From: Sphingomonadaceae bacterium
GTDB taxonomy: Bacteria > Pseudomonadota > Alphaproteobacteria > Sphingomonadales > Sphingomonadaceae
Direction: 5' to 3'
DNA length: 64,000 bases
Assembly: GCA_025056155.1 (NCBI GenBank)
Contig: JANWWL010000005.1
Coordinates: 62,001 to 126,000, forward strand
Part shown: positions 10,744 to 19,927 of the stretch, piece by piece
Layout of the letters: every line of letters begins with the position of its first letter
Position numbering within the stretch: the first letter of the stretch is position 1
The notes under the pieces: model-generated
The model's input: the letters and a program-made list of their open reading frames with translations, nothing else
Told to the model about the DNA's origin: nothing
Databases searched by the model: none
Made by a program: the position numbers and the translations under genes

Positions 10744-11403
10744 ATGTCGGCCCCGGTCAAGATCGCGCCGTCGCTACTTGCCGCCGACTTCGCGCGCCTG
10801 GGCGAGGAAGTGCAGGCCATGGACGCCGCCGGCGCCGACTGGATCCATGTCGACGTGATGGATCACCATTTCGTGCCCAACCTCACAGTGGGGCCCATGG
10901 TGGTGAAGGCGCTGCGGCCCTGGTCGGCCAAGCCCTTCGACGTGCACCTGATGGTCTCGCCGGTCGACCCGCTGGTCGAAGCGTTCGCGGCGGCGGGCGC
11001 CGACATCCTTTCGGTCCATCCCGAATCCGGCCCGCACCTCCACCGCACGCTCTCCCGCATCCGCGAGCTGGGATGCAAGGCGGGCGTGGTCCTCAACCCC
11101 GCAACGCCGATCGTCGCCGTGGAACCCGTGCTCGACATGGTCGACCTGGTGCTCGTCATGTCGGTCAACCCCGGCTTCGGCGGCCAGAGCTTCCTCGAGT
11201 CGGCGCTGCCCCGCATCGAACGGCTGCGCACGCTCATCGACCGGACGGGCCGGTCCATCGAGCTCGAGGTCGACGGCGGCATCGACGCCACGACCGCCCC
11301 CCGCGTCGTGGCCGCCGGGGCCACGGTGCTCGTGGCTGGCACGGCGAGCTTTGCGGGCGGACCGCCGCACTACGCCCGCAACATCGCGAGGCTCAAGGGT
11401 TGA
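10744..11403 (+). CDS. rpe: Ribulose-phosphate 3-epimerase
   Basis: This TIM-barrel epimerase interconverts ribulose 5-phosphate and xylulose 5-phosphate in the pentose phosphate and Calvin pathways. It is 219 aa. Metal and catalytic residues are in place: His35 and Asp37 in WIHVDVMD (Asp40 is the next conserved acid), His68 in FDVHLM, and Asp177 in EVDGGID. SVNPGFGGQSF is the family signature loop. The start is the ATG immediately downstream of a promoter-like element. The downstream heparinase-like frame can begin at a TTG overlapping the rpe stop, so rpe and that gene are probably cotranscribed. Confidence 0.97.
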   Translation: MSAPVKIAPSLLAADFARLGEEVQAMDAAGADWIHVDVMDHHFVPNLTVGPMVVKALRPWSAKPFDVHLMVSPVDPLVEAFAAAGADILSVHPESGPHLHRTLSRIRELGCKAGVVLNPATPIVAVEPVLDMVDLVLVMSVNPGFGGQSFLESALPRIERLRTLIDRTGRSIELEVDGGIDATTAPRVVAAGATVLVAGTASFAGGPPHYARNIARLKG

Positions 11404-11489
11404 GCGACGGCAGCCCGACCGAGGCCGAACCCCCCGAAGCGCGGATCACGGCCCGGCGCATCCGCGAGGGGGACGACCGGGGCCCGTCG

Positions 11490-13169
11490 ATGGCCGAGCG
11501 GCTGGGCGAGCGGCTGGCCGAGCTGCGCTACGGCACGCTCCTGCATCGGATGCGTCTTAAGGGGCGGTTTCCCCTGCGCCTGCTGGGGGTCCCGGCCGAC
11601 CCCGTGCCGGGCGATCCCGACCGCGGCGAACGCCTGCGCGCGGGCCGCCTGTGGTTCGAAGGCCACGGGATGGCCATCGCGTCGGGCCCGCTGGATGATC
11701 GCCAGGCCCCGCCCGCCTGGCGCACCTGGCTGCACGGCTGGGCGTGGCTGCGCGACAGCGCGGCCGCTCCCCCCCGCACCGAGACGGAGGCGCGCCGGAT
11801 CGAGACCCTGGCCCGCCGCTGGCTCGAGCGCTTTCCCGACTATCACCCCGAGGCCTGGGGGCCGGTGGTGACCGCCCGCCGCATCCAGCTGGCCATCGCG
11901 CACGCGCCCCTGCTCATCCCCCGCCACGACCATGTGCACCGCTCGGCCGTCCTCAGCGGCATCGCCCGCTGGACCCGCCATCTCGACCGCGCCGTCCGCC
12001 GACTGCCCCCCGGCCCGGCCCGGCTCGAGGCCGTGCTGGGGCTGCTGGGAGGCAGCCTGCTGGTGCCGGGCCACGACGCCCACCGCGCCCGGGCCGAGGC
12101 GCTGCTGGGCCCAGCGCTGACCGCCCTCCTCGACGACAACGGTATCGTCAGCCGTTCCCCGCTCGAGCTCGCGATCCTGGGCGAGCGACTGCTGCTCGCC
12201 AGCCGGTTCTACGAGGCCCGCGCGCTCGCCCCCCATCCGCTGCTGGTCGACGCCCTGGCCCAAGTCCGCCGGGGCCTGGCCTTGCTGGCCTCCGGCGAGG
12301 GAACGACGGCGCCCTGGCACGGCGGCGCTCCGCTGCCCAGGCAGCTCGAGACGCTGGGGGTCGAGCCGGCCCAAGGCCCCGGCACCTTTGCAGGATTTCA
12401 GCGCTTGGCCGCCGGCCGGACGGCGGTGGTGGTCGATGCCGCGCCGCCGCCCGTGGCCCGGGTGGCGCTCGCCGCCCACGCCTCGACGCTCGCGCTGGTG
12501 TTGGCCGACGGGCCCGTGCCGGTCGTCGTCTCGTGCGGCGGCCCCTTCGCCGCCGGCGTCGACGGACCGCGCGCGCTGGCCTTGCCCGACGAGCTGGCGA
12601 AGGGCCTGCGCCACACGGCGGCCCACTCCACCCTGGTGTTGGCCGACACGAATTCGACGCGGCTGCGGCTCGACGGGCCGGGCCGGGGCGGCGGCGTCCA
12701 GGCGGTGGAAGTCGACGCGCACACCGGCCCTCGCGGTCAATGGTTGGAATGCCGCCACGACGGGTACAGGCGCCGGTTCGGGCGCGACCACGTCCGCCGC
12801 CTGTGGCTCGCACCCGATGGCAGCGAGCTGCGCGGGGAGGACACGCTGGTGCCGGCCGGACGCCGCCGCGGGCCCGGCGAGAGCCTTGCCGCTGCGCTCC
12901 GCTTCCATCTGGCGCCCGGGGCCACCGTGGGCCTCACGAGCGACGGTGCGGGCGCCCTCGTGCGGCTGCCGGCGCCTCGCCCGCGCGAAACCCTGGCCTG
13001 GTCGTTCCGCGTGGCCCTGCCGTTGGGGGGGCGGCTCCGCCTCGAGGCCAGCCTTGCGCTGGCCGCCGATGGCACGGCCCGCCCCTGCCAGCAGCTGGTG
13101 GTCGAGGCCACCCTGGGCTCCGATCCCTTGAGCTTCGCGTGGGCTTGGCGCCGGCAGAGCCGGACCTGA
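11490..13169 (+). CDS. Heparinase II/III-like protein
   Basis: This 559-aa protein resembles the alphaproteobacterial heparinase II/III-like family. An alpha-helical N-terminal toroid-like domain begins after PLRLLGVPADPVPGDPDRG. A C-terminal beta-sandwich contains FAGFQRLAAGRTAVVVDAAP, the conserved AAHSTLVLADTNSTRL segment and HDGYRRRFGRDHVRRLWL. Family members are predicted polysaccharide lyases, but the substrate is unknown, and there is no signal peptide. The family often sits just upstream of purH in Alphaproteobacteria, as here. I chose ATG 11490. A TTG at 11400 overlapping the rpe stop (TTGA) would add 30 residues, and the frame further upstream is a shadow of rpe. Confidence 0.85.
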   Translation: MAERLGERLAELRYGTLLHRMRLKGRFPLRLLGVPADPVPGDPDRGERLRAGRLWFEGHGMAIASGPLDDRQAPPAWRTWLHGWAWLRDSAAAPPRTETEARRIETLARRWLERFPDYHPEAWGPVVTARRIQLAIAHAPLLIPRHDHVHRSAVLSGIARWTRHLDRAVRRLPPGPARLEAVLGLLGGSLLVPGHDAHRARAEALLGPALTALLDDNGIVSRSPLELAILGERLLLASRFYEARALAPHPLLVDALAQVRRGLALLASGEGTTAPWHGGAPLPRQLETLGVEPAQGPGTFAGFQRLAAGRTAVVVDAAPPPVARVALAAHASTLALVLADGPVPVVVSCGGPFAAGVDGPRALALPDELAKGLRHTAAHSTLVLADTNSTRLRLDGPGRGGGVQAVEVDAHTGPRGQWLECRHDGYRRRFGRDHVRRLWLAPDGSELRGEDTLVPAGRRRGPGESLAAALRFHLAPGATVGLTSDGAGALVRLPAPRPRETLAWSFRVALPLGGRLRLEASLALAADGTARPCQQLVVEATLGSDPLSFAWAWRRQSRT

Positions 13170-13218
13170 CCCGTTGCAGCACCGGGGTTCGTCCGGCAGG
13201 GACCGGTCACCCAGCGCC

Positions 13219-14799
13219 ATGACCGACCTCGTCCCCGTCCGTCGCGCGCTCCTGTCCGTGTCCGACCGGCGCGGCATCGTCGACTTCGCGCACCGCCTCG
13301 AGCGGCTCGGGGTCGAACTCGTCTCGACGGGCGGAACGGCCACCGCCCTGCGGGCCGCGGGACTTGCCGTGCGCGACCTCAGCGAGCTCACGGGCTTTCC
13401 CGAAATCCTCGACGGTCGGGTGAAGACGCTCCATCCGGCCGTGCACGCGGGCCTGCTCTTCCGCCGCGACGACCCGGCGCATGCGCGCACCCTCGAAGCC
13501 CACGGCCTGCCGGCCATCGACCTCCTGGTCGTGAACCTCTACCCCTTCGAGACCTCGTGGACCGAGGGTGCCGACCGCCACCAGATGATCGAACGGATCG
13601 ACGTGGGCGGGCCCGCGATGATCCGCGCGGCCGCCAAGAACCATGCCGGAGTGGCGGTCGTCGTCTCGCCCGACGACTACGACCTCGTGGCCGCGGAGCT
13701 CGAAGCGACGTCGGGCGCTCTGTCGCTCGCCACGCGGCGCCGACTGGCCGCGCGCGCCTTCGCCCGCACGGCGACCTACGATGCCGCCATCGCCGCCTGG
13801 TTCGCCGAAACCGAGGGCACGGAACCGCTGCCGCCCGTCCTGCCCTTGAGCCTCGGCCGAGTCGAGGTCCTGCGCTATGGCGAGAACCCACACCAGCAGG
13901 CCGCGCTCTATGCGGCACCGGGGCCTCGGCGAGGGCTGGCGGCGGCCCGGCTCGTCCAGGGCAAGCCGTTATCGTACAACAACCTGCTGGATGCGGACGC
14001 CGCGCTCGCCCTGGCCGCCGAGCTGGCCCAGGGTCCACCCGCTGCCGTGGTCGTGAAGCACGCCAACCCCTGCGGGGTGGCCATGGCCCCTACCCTGGCC
14101 GAGGCCTGGGCACGCGCGCTTCGGGCCGACCCCGTCTCGGCCTTCGGGGGGATCGTCGCCCTCACCCGCCCCCTCGACGAGGCGACGGCGCGGGCGCTTT
14201 CGGGCACGTTCCTCGAGGTCGTCTGGGCCCCCGGCGCCGAACCGGCGGCGCTCGGCCTGCTCGCCCGGCGCCCGGCCCTCAGGCTCCTCCTGGGCGAGTT
14301 CCCCGATCCCCGTCGGTCGATCACCCACCTTCGGACCATCGCCGGGGCATATCTCGTCCAGACCCACGACTGCCCGTCCGAGGTGCCGTGGCGGGTGGCC
14401 ACCCGCCGCGCTCCCACCGAAGCCGAATGGCGCGACCTCGCCTTCGCCTGGACGGTGGCCCGCCACGTCAAGTCGAACGCCATCGTGCTGGCCCGTGACG
14501 GCGCGACGGTCGGCATCGGGCCCGGCCAACCCAACCGCCTCGATTCGGCGCGCCTGGCGGTGGCGCGCGCCGCCCAAACGGCGGCCCGGGCGGGTGCCGA
14601 CCGCCCTGGCGCCGATGGCGCGGTGGCCGCTTCCGATGCCTTCTTTCCGTTCCCGGATGGTCTTCTGGCGCTTGCCGAGGCGGGCGTGAGGGCCGTGGTC
14701 CAGCCCGGAGGATCGGTGCGGGATGCTCAGGTGGTGGCCGCCGCCGATGCGCACGGGCTCGCCATGGTGCTGACCGGCGCCCGGCATTTCCGCCACTAG
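13219..14799 (+). CDS. purH: PurH, bifunctional AICAR transformylase / IMP cyclohydrolase
   Basis: PurH performs the last two steps of de novo purine synthesis. It is 526 aa. The N-terminal IMP cyclohydrolase domain (about 1-195) has LVSTGGTATALRAAGL, GFPEILDGRVKTLHPAVHAG and IDVGGPAMIRAAAKNH. The C-terminal transformylase domain has RYGENPHQQAALY, the catalytic VVKHANPCG (Lys about 280, His 281), VKSNAIVLA and GIGPGQPNR, then SDAFFPFPDGL. All key motifs are intact. Its position after the heparinase-like gene is a familiar alphaproteobacterial arrangement. The stop is TAG, followed two bases later by the start of the transporter gene. Confidence 0.98.
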   Translation: MTDLVPVRRALLSVSDRRGIVDFAHRLERLGVELVSTGGTATALRAAGLAVRDLSELTGFPEILDGRVKTLHPAVHAGLLFRRDDPAHARTLEAHGLPAIDLLVVNLYPFETSWTEGADRHQMIERIDVGGPAMIRAAAKNHAGVAVVVSPDDYDLVAAELEATSGALSLATRRRLAARAFARTATYDAAIAAWFAETEGTEPLPPVLPLSLGRVEVLRYGENPHQQAALYAAPGPRRGLAAARLVQGKPLSYNNLLDADAALALAAELAQGPPAAVVVKHANPCGVAMAPTLAEAWARALRADPVSAFGGIVALTRPLDEATARALSGTFLEVVWAPGAEPAALGLLARRPALRLLLGEFPDPRRSITHLRTIAGAYLVQTHDCPSEVPWRVATRRAPTEAEWRDLAFAWTVARHVKSNAIVLARDGATVGIGPGQPNRLDSARLAVARAAQTAARAGADRPGADGAVAASDAFFPFPDGLLALAEAGVRAVVQPGGSVRDAQVVAAADAHGLAMVLTGARHFRH

Positions 14800-14801
14800 G
14801 G

Positions 14802-15695
14802 ATGCCCGCCGCCCCTTCGGCCTACGGGCGCGCGGTGGCGTGGATGATCGTGGCCTGCGTGGCCTTCGCCACCCTGTGGGTACTCATCCGCCTGTCGGCC
14901 GCCGAGCTTCATCCCTTTGTCGTGGTCGTCTGGCGCAACCTGATGGGACTGGCCTGGTTCGCCCCCCTGCTGCTCGCCGCGCCCGGCCTTCTGCGGCGCG
15001 ACCGCCTGGCGGGGCACCTCAAGCGGGCGGCCTCGGGGCTGGTGGCCACCTTCGCCACCTTCTACGCGGTGGCCACGGCGCCGCTCGCGGCGGTGCTGGC
15101 CATCAACTACTCCGCCCCGCTCTTCGCGACACTTGGAGCCGTGCTGTTCCTGGGCGAGCGCATCCGCATCTACCGGACGCTCGCGCTGGTCGCCGGCTTT
15201 GCGGGCGTGCTCCTCGTGCTGCGTCCGGGCGCCACGGCCCCCAGCCCGGGCCTGTTGGCCGCGGTCGTCTCGGCGCTCGCCACCGCCGTCTCGTTGGTGG
15301 CCATCAAGGCGCTCACCGACACCGACGACCCCCGCGCGGTCGCGGCCTGGTCGTTCGTGCTGACGGCTCCGGCCTCGATCCCGGTCGCCCTGCCCTTCTG
15401 GTCGTGGCCTTCGCCGGGGCTGTGGCCGCTCCTCGTCGGCCTGGGCGCGGCGGCGGCCGCGGGCCAGCTGGCCCTGGCGCGGGCCTTCGCCTTGGCCGAC
15501 GCGTCGGCCGTCATGCCCTATGACTTCGTGCGGTTCGGCCTCGTGACGCTGGCCGGCATCCTGCTGTTCGGCGAGCGGGCGGATCTCCTCACGTTGCTGG
15601 GCGGCACGCTCATCCTGGGCTCGGCCATCGCGATCGCCCTTCGGGAACGCCGGCGGCCCACCTCCACCCGAGCGGCGGGCCCGCCCGCCACCTGA
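14802..15695 (+). CDS. EamA/DMT-superfamily transporter
   Basis: This 297-aa inner-membrane protein has about ten predicted transmembrane helices arranged as two EamA repeats, the layout of drug/metabolite transporters. The first repeat runs from AWMIVACVAFATLWVLIRLS to about residue 135 and includes INYSAPLFATLGAVLFLGE. The second contains ALADASAVMPYDFVRF and LVTLAGILLFGE. The paired LGE/FGE motifs after helices 4 and 9 are typical of the family. The substrate is unknown: relatives export amino acids, nucleobases or S-adenosylmethionine. It starts two bases after purH and is probably cotranscribed with it. Confidence 0.9.
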   Translation: MPAAPSAYGRAVAWMIVACVAFATLWVLIRLSAAELHPFVVVVWRNLMGLAWFAPLLLAAPGLLRRDRLAGHLKRAASGLVATFATFYAVATAPLAAVLAINYSAPLFATLGAVLFLGERIRIYRTLALVAGFAGVLLVLRPGATAPSPGLLAAVVSALATAVSLVAIKALTDTDDPRAVAAWSFVLTAPASIPVALPFWSWPSPGLWPLLVGLGAAAAAGQLALARAFALADASAVMPYDFVRFGLVTLAGILLFGERADLLTLLGGTLILGSAIAIALRERRRPTSTRAAGPPAT

Positions 15696-15777
15696 AGGGG
15701 CCCTGCCAAGTTCGACAGCGGTGCGGCGGCGGAGGCCGGCCGATAGGGGCCCGGCCCGAACGACAAGGAGGATCGAC

Positions 15778-16560
15778 ATGGAACTGAAGGGGCTCACGGC
15801 CGTGGTCACGGGGGGTGCTTCGGGGCTCGGGGCGGCCACCGTGCGGGCGCTGGCGGCCGACGGGGTGAAGGTCGCCATCTTCGACCTCAACGCCGAGAAG
15901 GGCGAGAAGGTCGCGGCCGAAGTGGGCGGCCTGTTCTGCCACGTGAACGTGACCGACGACGCCAGCGTCGATCAAGGATTCGCCAAGTCGCGTGCGGCCC
16001 TGGGCCAGGAGCGCATCCTCATCAACTGTGCGGGCACCGGCAACGCCTTCAAGACCGCCTGGCGCGACAAGCAGACGGGTGAGATCAAGCATTTCCCGCT
16101 CGATGGGTTCAACCTGATCATCCAGATCAACCTGGTGGGCACCTTCCGCTGTATCGCCAAGTCGGCCGCCGGCATGCTCACGCTTCCCCCCCTCAACGAG
16201 CAAGGCGAACGGGGTGTCATCATCAACACGGCGTCGGTCGCGGCCGAGGATGGACAGATGGGCCAGGCGGCCTACTCGGCGTCCAAGGCGGGCGTGGTGG
16301 GCATGACGCTGCCCATCGCCCGCGACCTGGCGAGCGAGGGCATCCGGGTGAACACGATCCTGCCCGGCATCTTCGACACGCCGCTCCTCCAGGCCGCGCC
16401 AGAGAACGTGAAGGCCGCCCTCGCCGCCCAGGTGCCGTTCCCCAAGCGGCTTGGCCGGCCCGAGGAATACGCCAGCCTTGCGCTCGAGATGTGCCGGAAT
16501 TCCTACTTCAACGGCGAGGACGTCCGCCTCGACGGGGCGATCCGGATGAGCCCGCGCTGA
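15778..16560 (+). CDS. Short-chain dehydrogenase, 3-hydroxyacyl-CoA dehydrogenase type 2-like
   Basis: This 260-aa SDR oxidoreductase resembles HSD17B10-type 3-hydroxyacyl-CoA dehydrogenases. The cofactor loop TGGASGLG follows VVT near the N-terminus, Asp in FDLNAEKG suggests NAD(H) preference, and NCAGTG is the NNAG equivalent. NTASVAAEDGQMGQAAYSAS followed by K supplies the catalytic Ser, Tyr and Lys, and NTILPGIFDTPLL closes the active site. The likely role is the L-3-hydroxyacyl-CoA step of beta-oxidation or branched-chain amino-acid breakdown, by family analogy only. A strong AAGGAGG lies eight bases upstream of the ATG. A TAGGGG element further upstream (about 15745) could be a promoter giving a short leader. 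Confidence 0.9.
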   Translation: MELKGLTAVVTGGASGLGAATVRALAADGVKVAIFDLNAEKGEKVAAEVGGLFCHVNVTDDASVDQGFAKSRAALGQERILINCAGTGNAFKTAWRDKQTGEIKHFPLDGFNLIIQINLVGTFRCIAKSAAGMLTLPPLNEQGERGVIINTASVAAEDGQMGQAAYSASKAGVVGMTLPIARDLASEGIRVNTILPGIFDTPLLQAAPENVKAALAAQVPFPKRLGRPEEYASLALEMCRNSYFNGEDVRLDGAIRMSPR

Positions 16561-16569
16561 GGGCGCGCA

Positions 16570-16591
16570 CCCGTCCGCGGGGCCGGACGGG
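16570..16591 (+). terminator. GC-rich hairpin between the dehydrogenase and the squalene/phytoene-synthase-like gene
   Basis: CCCGTCCG (16570-16577) and CGGACGGG (16584-16591) are perfect 8-base complements around a six-base loop, starting nine bases after the dehydrogenase stop. The last base touches the GTG start of the next gene. There is no T-tract. It may act as a terminator with help from Rho, or sequester the initiation region of the next gene. Confidence 0.45.
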
Positions 16592-17305
16592 GTGAGCGAT
16601 CCCCTTTTCGCCGACCTGCGCCAGCGCGATCGCGAACGCTGGCTGGCCCTCATGTGGGCGTCCGAGCGGCTGCGCCCGGCGCTTGCGGCCGTGCTCGCCT
16701 TCGACCTCGAGCTCGAACGCGTGGCGGCCTCGCCCGGCGAGCCGATGATGGCCGAGCTCAGGCTGGCTTGGTGGCGCGAGCGCTTGAGCGAAGTGGCCCA
16801 GGGTGCCCTACCCCCGCCCCAGCCCTTGCTTCGCGCACTGGCCCACCACGCGCGCCCGGCCGGGATCGACCTGGTCGCGCTGCTCGGCATCGAGGACGCT
16901 CTGTTGCCCATCCTGGCCGACGGGCCCGTCGATGCTGGAGCGGTCGCCGAAGCGCGCGGCCGGGCGCTGGCCCAGGCCCTCGCGCCGGTCCTGGGGCCCG
17001 CCGGCAGCCTTGCCGCCGCGGCGGCCCGAGTGGCCTTCGCCCGCTTCGCCCGCCGCCCCTGGGGACGAGCGGGCGAACGGGTCGCCGCCGCGCTCGCCCG
17101 CTGGCGGGACGGCCCGGCACGGCCGTTCGAGACCGCAAGCCCGCATGGCCTGCCTCGGGTGCTGCGCGCGCTCGATGCACCCGCCCGGCAGGATCTGCTC
17201 CTGATCCGGCAGGGCCGGCCGCTGCCCCCGCCGGCCACGGCGGGCCGGCAGGCGCGGATGGCGTGGGCGGCCCTGGGGCTTCCTTCGGGCCGTGGGCGGG
17301 CCTAA
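16592..17305 (+). CDS. Squalene/phytoene synthase-family protein (probably non-catalytic, NDUFAF6-like)
   Basis: This 237-aa all-alpha protein has the isoprenoid-synthase-like core. RDRERWLALMWASERLRP and AVLAFDLELERVAASPGEPM followed by AELRLAWWRERL match the N-terminal half of the SQS/PSY family. The two aspartate-rich DxxxD motifs that bind diphosphate in true synthases are missing, and the protein is shorter than the usual 270-300 aa. It therefore looks like the NDUFAF6-type branch linked to respiratory complex I assembly rather than carotenoid or hopanoid synthesis. It starts with GTG, directly after a hairpin. No ribosome-binding site is obvious apart from the G-rich end of that hairpin. 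Confidence 0.75.
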   Translation: MSDPLFADLRQRDRERWLALMWASERLRPALAAVLAFDLELERVAASPGEPMMAELRLAWWRERLSEVAQGALPPPQPLLRALAHHARPAGIDLVALLGIEDALLPILADGPVDAGAVAEARGRALAQALAPVLGPAGSLAAAAARVAFARFARRPWGRAGERVAAALARWRDGPARPFETASPHGLPRVLRALDAPARQDLLLIRQGRPLPPPATAGRQARMAWAALGLPSGRGRA

Positions 17306-17365
17306 AGGGGCCTTCGGGGCCGGGCTGGTCGGGCGCCTGCGGTGCCCTTGGCAAGAGAGCCGCCC

Positions 17366-17854
17366 ATGACCCGTGATCGCCTCAAGCTCCTGTGGCGCTG
17401 GCTGCCCTTGGTGGTGGCCGTGCCGCTCGTCCTGTGGGCGGCCCGCCTGTGGCGGTCGGAGGATGGACGGGCCGCCCCGGGGCACCCGCCGTCCGCAACG
17501 GCCGCCCCCGCGCTTCCGGCCGAGGAGACGCCCCCACCGGTTGCGGAGTTCGTCGCCGCCGGCCCGCCCCAGCCCAAGACCCGCGAGGAGTTGCGCTTCG
17601 CCCGTGCCGACCGCGACGACGACGGCCGCATCAGCCAGGCCGAATATCTTGTCCACCGCCGGCGGAACTTCGACCGGCTGGACACGAATGGTGACGGCCG
17701 GCTGACGTTCGAGGAATATGCCGCCGAAGGATACCGCAAGTTCGCCGAGGCGGATCGCGACCGGAACGGCGTGCTGAACCCTCAGGAATACGCCACCACC
17801 GCCCGCCCTCCCACGACCTCCACGGCCGCCCGACGCACCGCCGACTGCGGATAG
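17366..17854 (+). CDS. Membrane-anchored EF-hand protein
   Basis: This 162-aa protein has an N-terminal membrane helix (about residues 10-28), a Pro/Ala-rich linker to about residue 70, and three consecutive EF-hand calcium loops. These are DRDDDGRISQAE (82-93), DTNGDGRLTFEE (106-117) and DRDRNGVLNPQE (130-141), spaced exactly 24 residues apart. The acidic ligands at positions 1, 3, 5 and 12 are present in the first two; the third has Asn at position 5 (DRDRN). The C-terminal domain would face the periplasm. The role is unknown; such proteins are usually called calcium-binding EF-hand proteins. I chose ATG 17366, with AAGAGAG ten bases upstream, over a GTG at 17342. Confidence 0.82.
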   Translation: MTRDRLKLLWRWLPLVVAVPLVLWAARLWRSEDGRAAPGHPPSATAAPALPAEETPPPVAEFVAAGPPQPKTREELRFARADRDDDGRISQAEYLVHRRRNFDRLDTNGDGRLTFEEYAAEGYRKFAEADRDRNGVLNPQEYATTARPPTTSTAARRTADCG

Positions 17855-17917
17855 GCCCGCGCTTCCCTTGCCGGGCGGGGGCCTCTAGGAGCGAGGCGCA
17901 ATCCCAGGAAGCGCCTT

Positions 17918-19927
17918 ATGGCCAACGTGGTCCGCCTCGTCCTGCCCGATGGAACCTCGCGGGAAGTGCCGCGTGGCACCACCGGGGCCGAGGTCGCGCG
18001 GTCGATCGGGCCGGGCCTCGCCCGCGCGGCCTTGGCGGTGAAGCTCGACGACCAGGTGCTCGATCTCGACCGGCCGATCGAACGCGACGGCCGCTTCGCC
18101 GTGCTCACCGCGCAGGACGAAGCCGAAGCGCTCGAGCTGGTCCGCCACGACTACGCCCATGTCCTGGCCGAGGCGGTGCAGCGCCTGTTCCCGGGCACGC
18201 AGATCACCTTCGGGCCCGCCACCGAGGACGGCTTCTACTACGACTTCGCCCCCCCTCCCGGCCGCGGCCCGTTCACCGAAGCGGACCTGCCCGCCATCGA
18301 AGAGGAGATGCGCCGCATCATTCGGGCCGACAAGCCGCTACGGCGCGAGGTGTGGGATCGCGACGCGCTCATCGCCAAGTGGCGGGCTGAGGGTGAACAC
18401 TTCAAGGCCGAATGGGCCGCCGAACTGCCCGAAGGCGAAGAGATTACCGTCTACTGGTCGGGCGAGGATTGGATGGACATGTGCCGGGGGCCGCACCTGC
18501 CGTCCACTGGCCGACTGGACCCTGAGGCCTTCCGCCTGACCCGTGTCGCCGGGGCCTATTGGCGAGGCGACCCTGCGCGCCCGCAGCTCAGCCGCATCTA
18601 CGGCACTGGATGGCTGAACCGGGCGCAACTCGAGGCCCACCTCGCCCGGCTCGAGGAGGCCGCCCGCCGGGACCATCGCCGGCTGGGGGCGGAGATGGAC
18701 CTGTTCCATTTCCAGCCCGAGGCGCAGGGCTCGGTGTTCTGGCACCCCAAGGGCTATGCGCTGTGGCGCACGCTCGAGGCCTACATGCGCCGACGGCTCG
18801 ACGCCGCGGGCTACGTCGAGGTCAAGACTCCGCAGCTCATGGACGCCCTGCAGTGGCAGCGCTCGGGCCACTGGGGCAAGTTTCGCGCCAACATGTTCGT
18901 GGTGCCCGACGAGGTGCCCACCACCGACGAGGGCCGACCCCCGGTGTCGGGGGCGGGGCGCTGGATGGCGCTCAAGCCCATGAACTGCCCGGCCCACGTG
19001 CTCATCTTCCGCCAGGGCCAGAAGAGTTATCGCGACCTGCCCATCCGAATGGCCGAGTTCGGCTGCTGCCATCGCAACGAACCCCACGGCGCCCTGCACG
19101 GCCTGATGCGCGTGCGCCAGTTCACGCAAGACGACGCCCACATCTTCTGCCGCGAGGACCAGGTCGAGGCGGAGATCGTGGCGTTCATCGATCTGCTGGA
19201 CTCGGTCTATCGTGATCTGGGCTTCGAGCGGTACGCGGTGAAGCTCGCCTTGCGGCCGAAGGAGCGCTACGGCACCGACGCCGAGTGGGACCGGGCCGAG
19301 CAACGGCTGCGCGATGCCGTGCGCGCTGCGGGCCGGATGAGCCCCGAGTACGGCTGGGAGGAGCTGCCGGGCGAGGGCGCCTTTTATGCGCCCAAGCTCG
19401 AGTTCCATCTTACCGATGCCATCGGCCGCACCTGGCAGGTCGGCACGATCCAGGCCGACACCGTCCTGCCGGAACGGCTGGATGCCACCTACATCGGCGA
19501 GGATGGCGAACGGCACCGGCCGGTGATGCTGCACCGGGCGATCCTGGGCACGTTCGAGCGGTTCATCGGCATCCTCCTCGAGCACCACGCCGGCCGGCTG
19601 CCCCCGTGGCTCGCGCCGGTGCAGGCGGTGGTGGCCACCATCGTGTCGGACGCCGACGCCCATGCGCTGGCCGTGGTGGAGCGGCTGAAGGCGGCAGGCC
19701 TCCGGGTCGAGGCCGACCTCAGGAACGAGAAGATCAACCTCAAGGTGCGCGAACACAGCTTGGCCAAGGTGCCGATCCTGGCCGCCGTCGGCCGTCGCGA
19801 GGCGGCCCAAGGCACGGTCGCCGTGCGCCGGCTGGGCGGCCAAGGCCAGGAGGAGATGAGCGTGGACGCCTTCGTCGCCTGGCTCCGGGCTGAGGCCACG
19901 CCACCGGATCTGAAGAGGAGGCGATGA
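17918..19927 (+). CDS. thrS: Threonyl-tRNA synthetase
   Basis: ThrRS charges tRNA(Thr) and edits serine. It is 669 aa with the full bacterial domain order: TGS domain (about 1-62), editing domain ([28 protein letters not shown]), class II core and anticodon-binding domain (from about residue 570). The zinc site Cys is at about residue 357 in [10 protein letters not shown]; motif 2 is [20 protein letters not shown], and the other zinc ligands lie in [10 protein letters not shown] and later. [19 protein letters not shown] and motif 3 [18 protein letters not shown] follow. A CTAGGAG element about 26 bases upstream may be the promoter. The stop overlaps the next gene by four bases. Confidence 0.98.
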   Translation: MANVVRLVLPDGTSREVPRGTTGAEVARSIGPGLARAALAVKLDDQVLDLDRPIERDGRFAVLTAQDEAEALELVRHDYAHVLAEAVQRLFPGTQITFGPATEDGFYYDFAPPPGRGPFTEADLPAIEEEMRRIIRADKPLRREVWDRDALIAKWRAEGEHFKAEWAAELPEGEEITVYWSGEDWMDMCRGPHLPSTGRLDPEAFRLTRVAGAYWRGDPARPQLSRIYGTGWLNRAQLEAHLARLEEAARRDHRRLGAEMDLFHFQPEAQGSVFWHPKGYALWRTLEAYMRRRLDAAGYVEVKTPQLMDALQWQRSGHWGKFRANMFVVPDEVPTTDEGRPPVSGAGRWMALKPMNCPAHVLIFRQGQKSYRDLPIRMAEFGCCHRNEPHGALHGLMRVRQFTQDDAHIFCREDQVEAEIVAFIDLLDSVYRDLGFERYAVKLALRPKERYGTDAEWDRAEQRLRDAVRAAGRMSPEYGWEELPGEGAFYAPKLEFHLTDAIGRTWQVGTIQADTVLPERLDATYIGEDGERHRPVMLHRAILGTFERFIGILLEHHAGRLPPWLAPVQAVVATIVSDADAHALAVVERLKAAGLRVEADLRNEKINLKVREHSLAKVPILAAVGRREAAQGTVAVRRLGGQGQEEMSVDAFVAWLRAEATPPDLKRRR

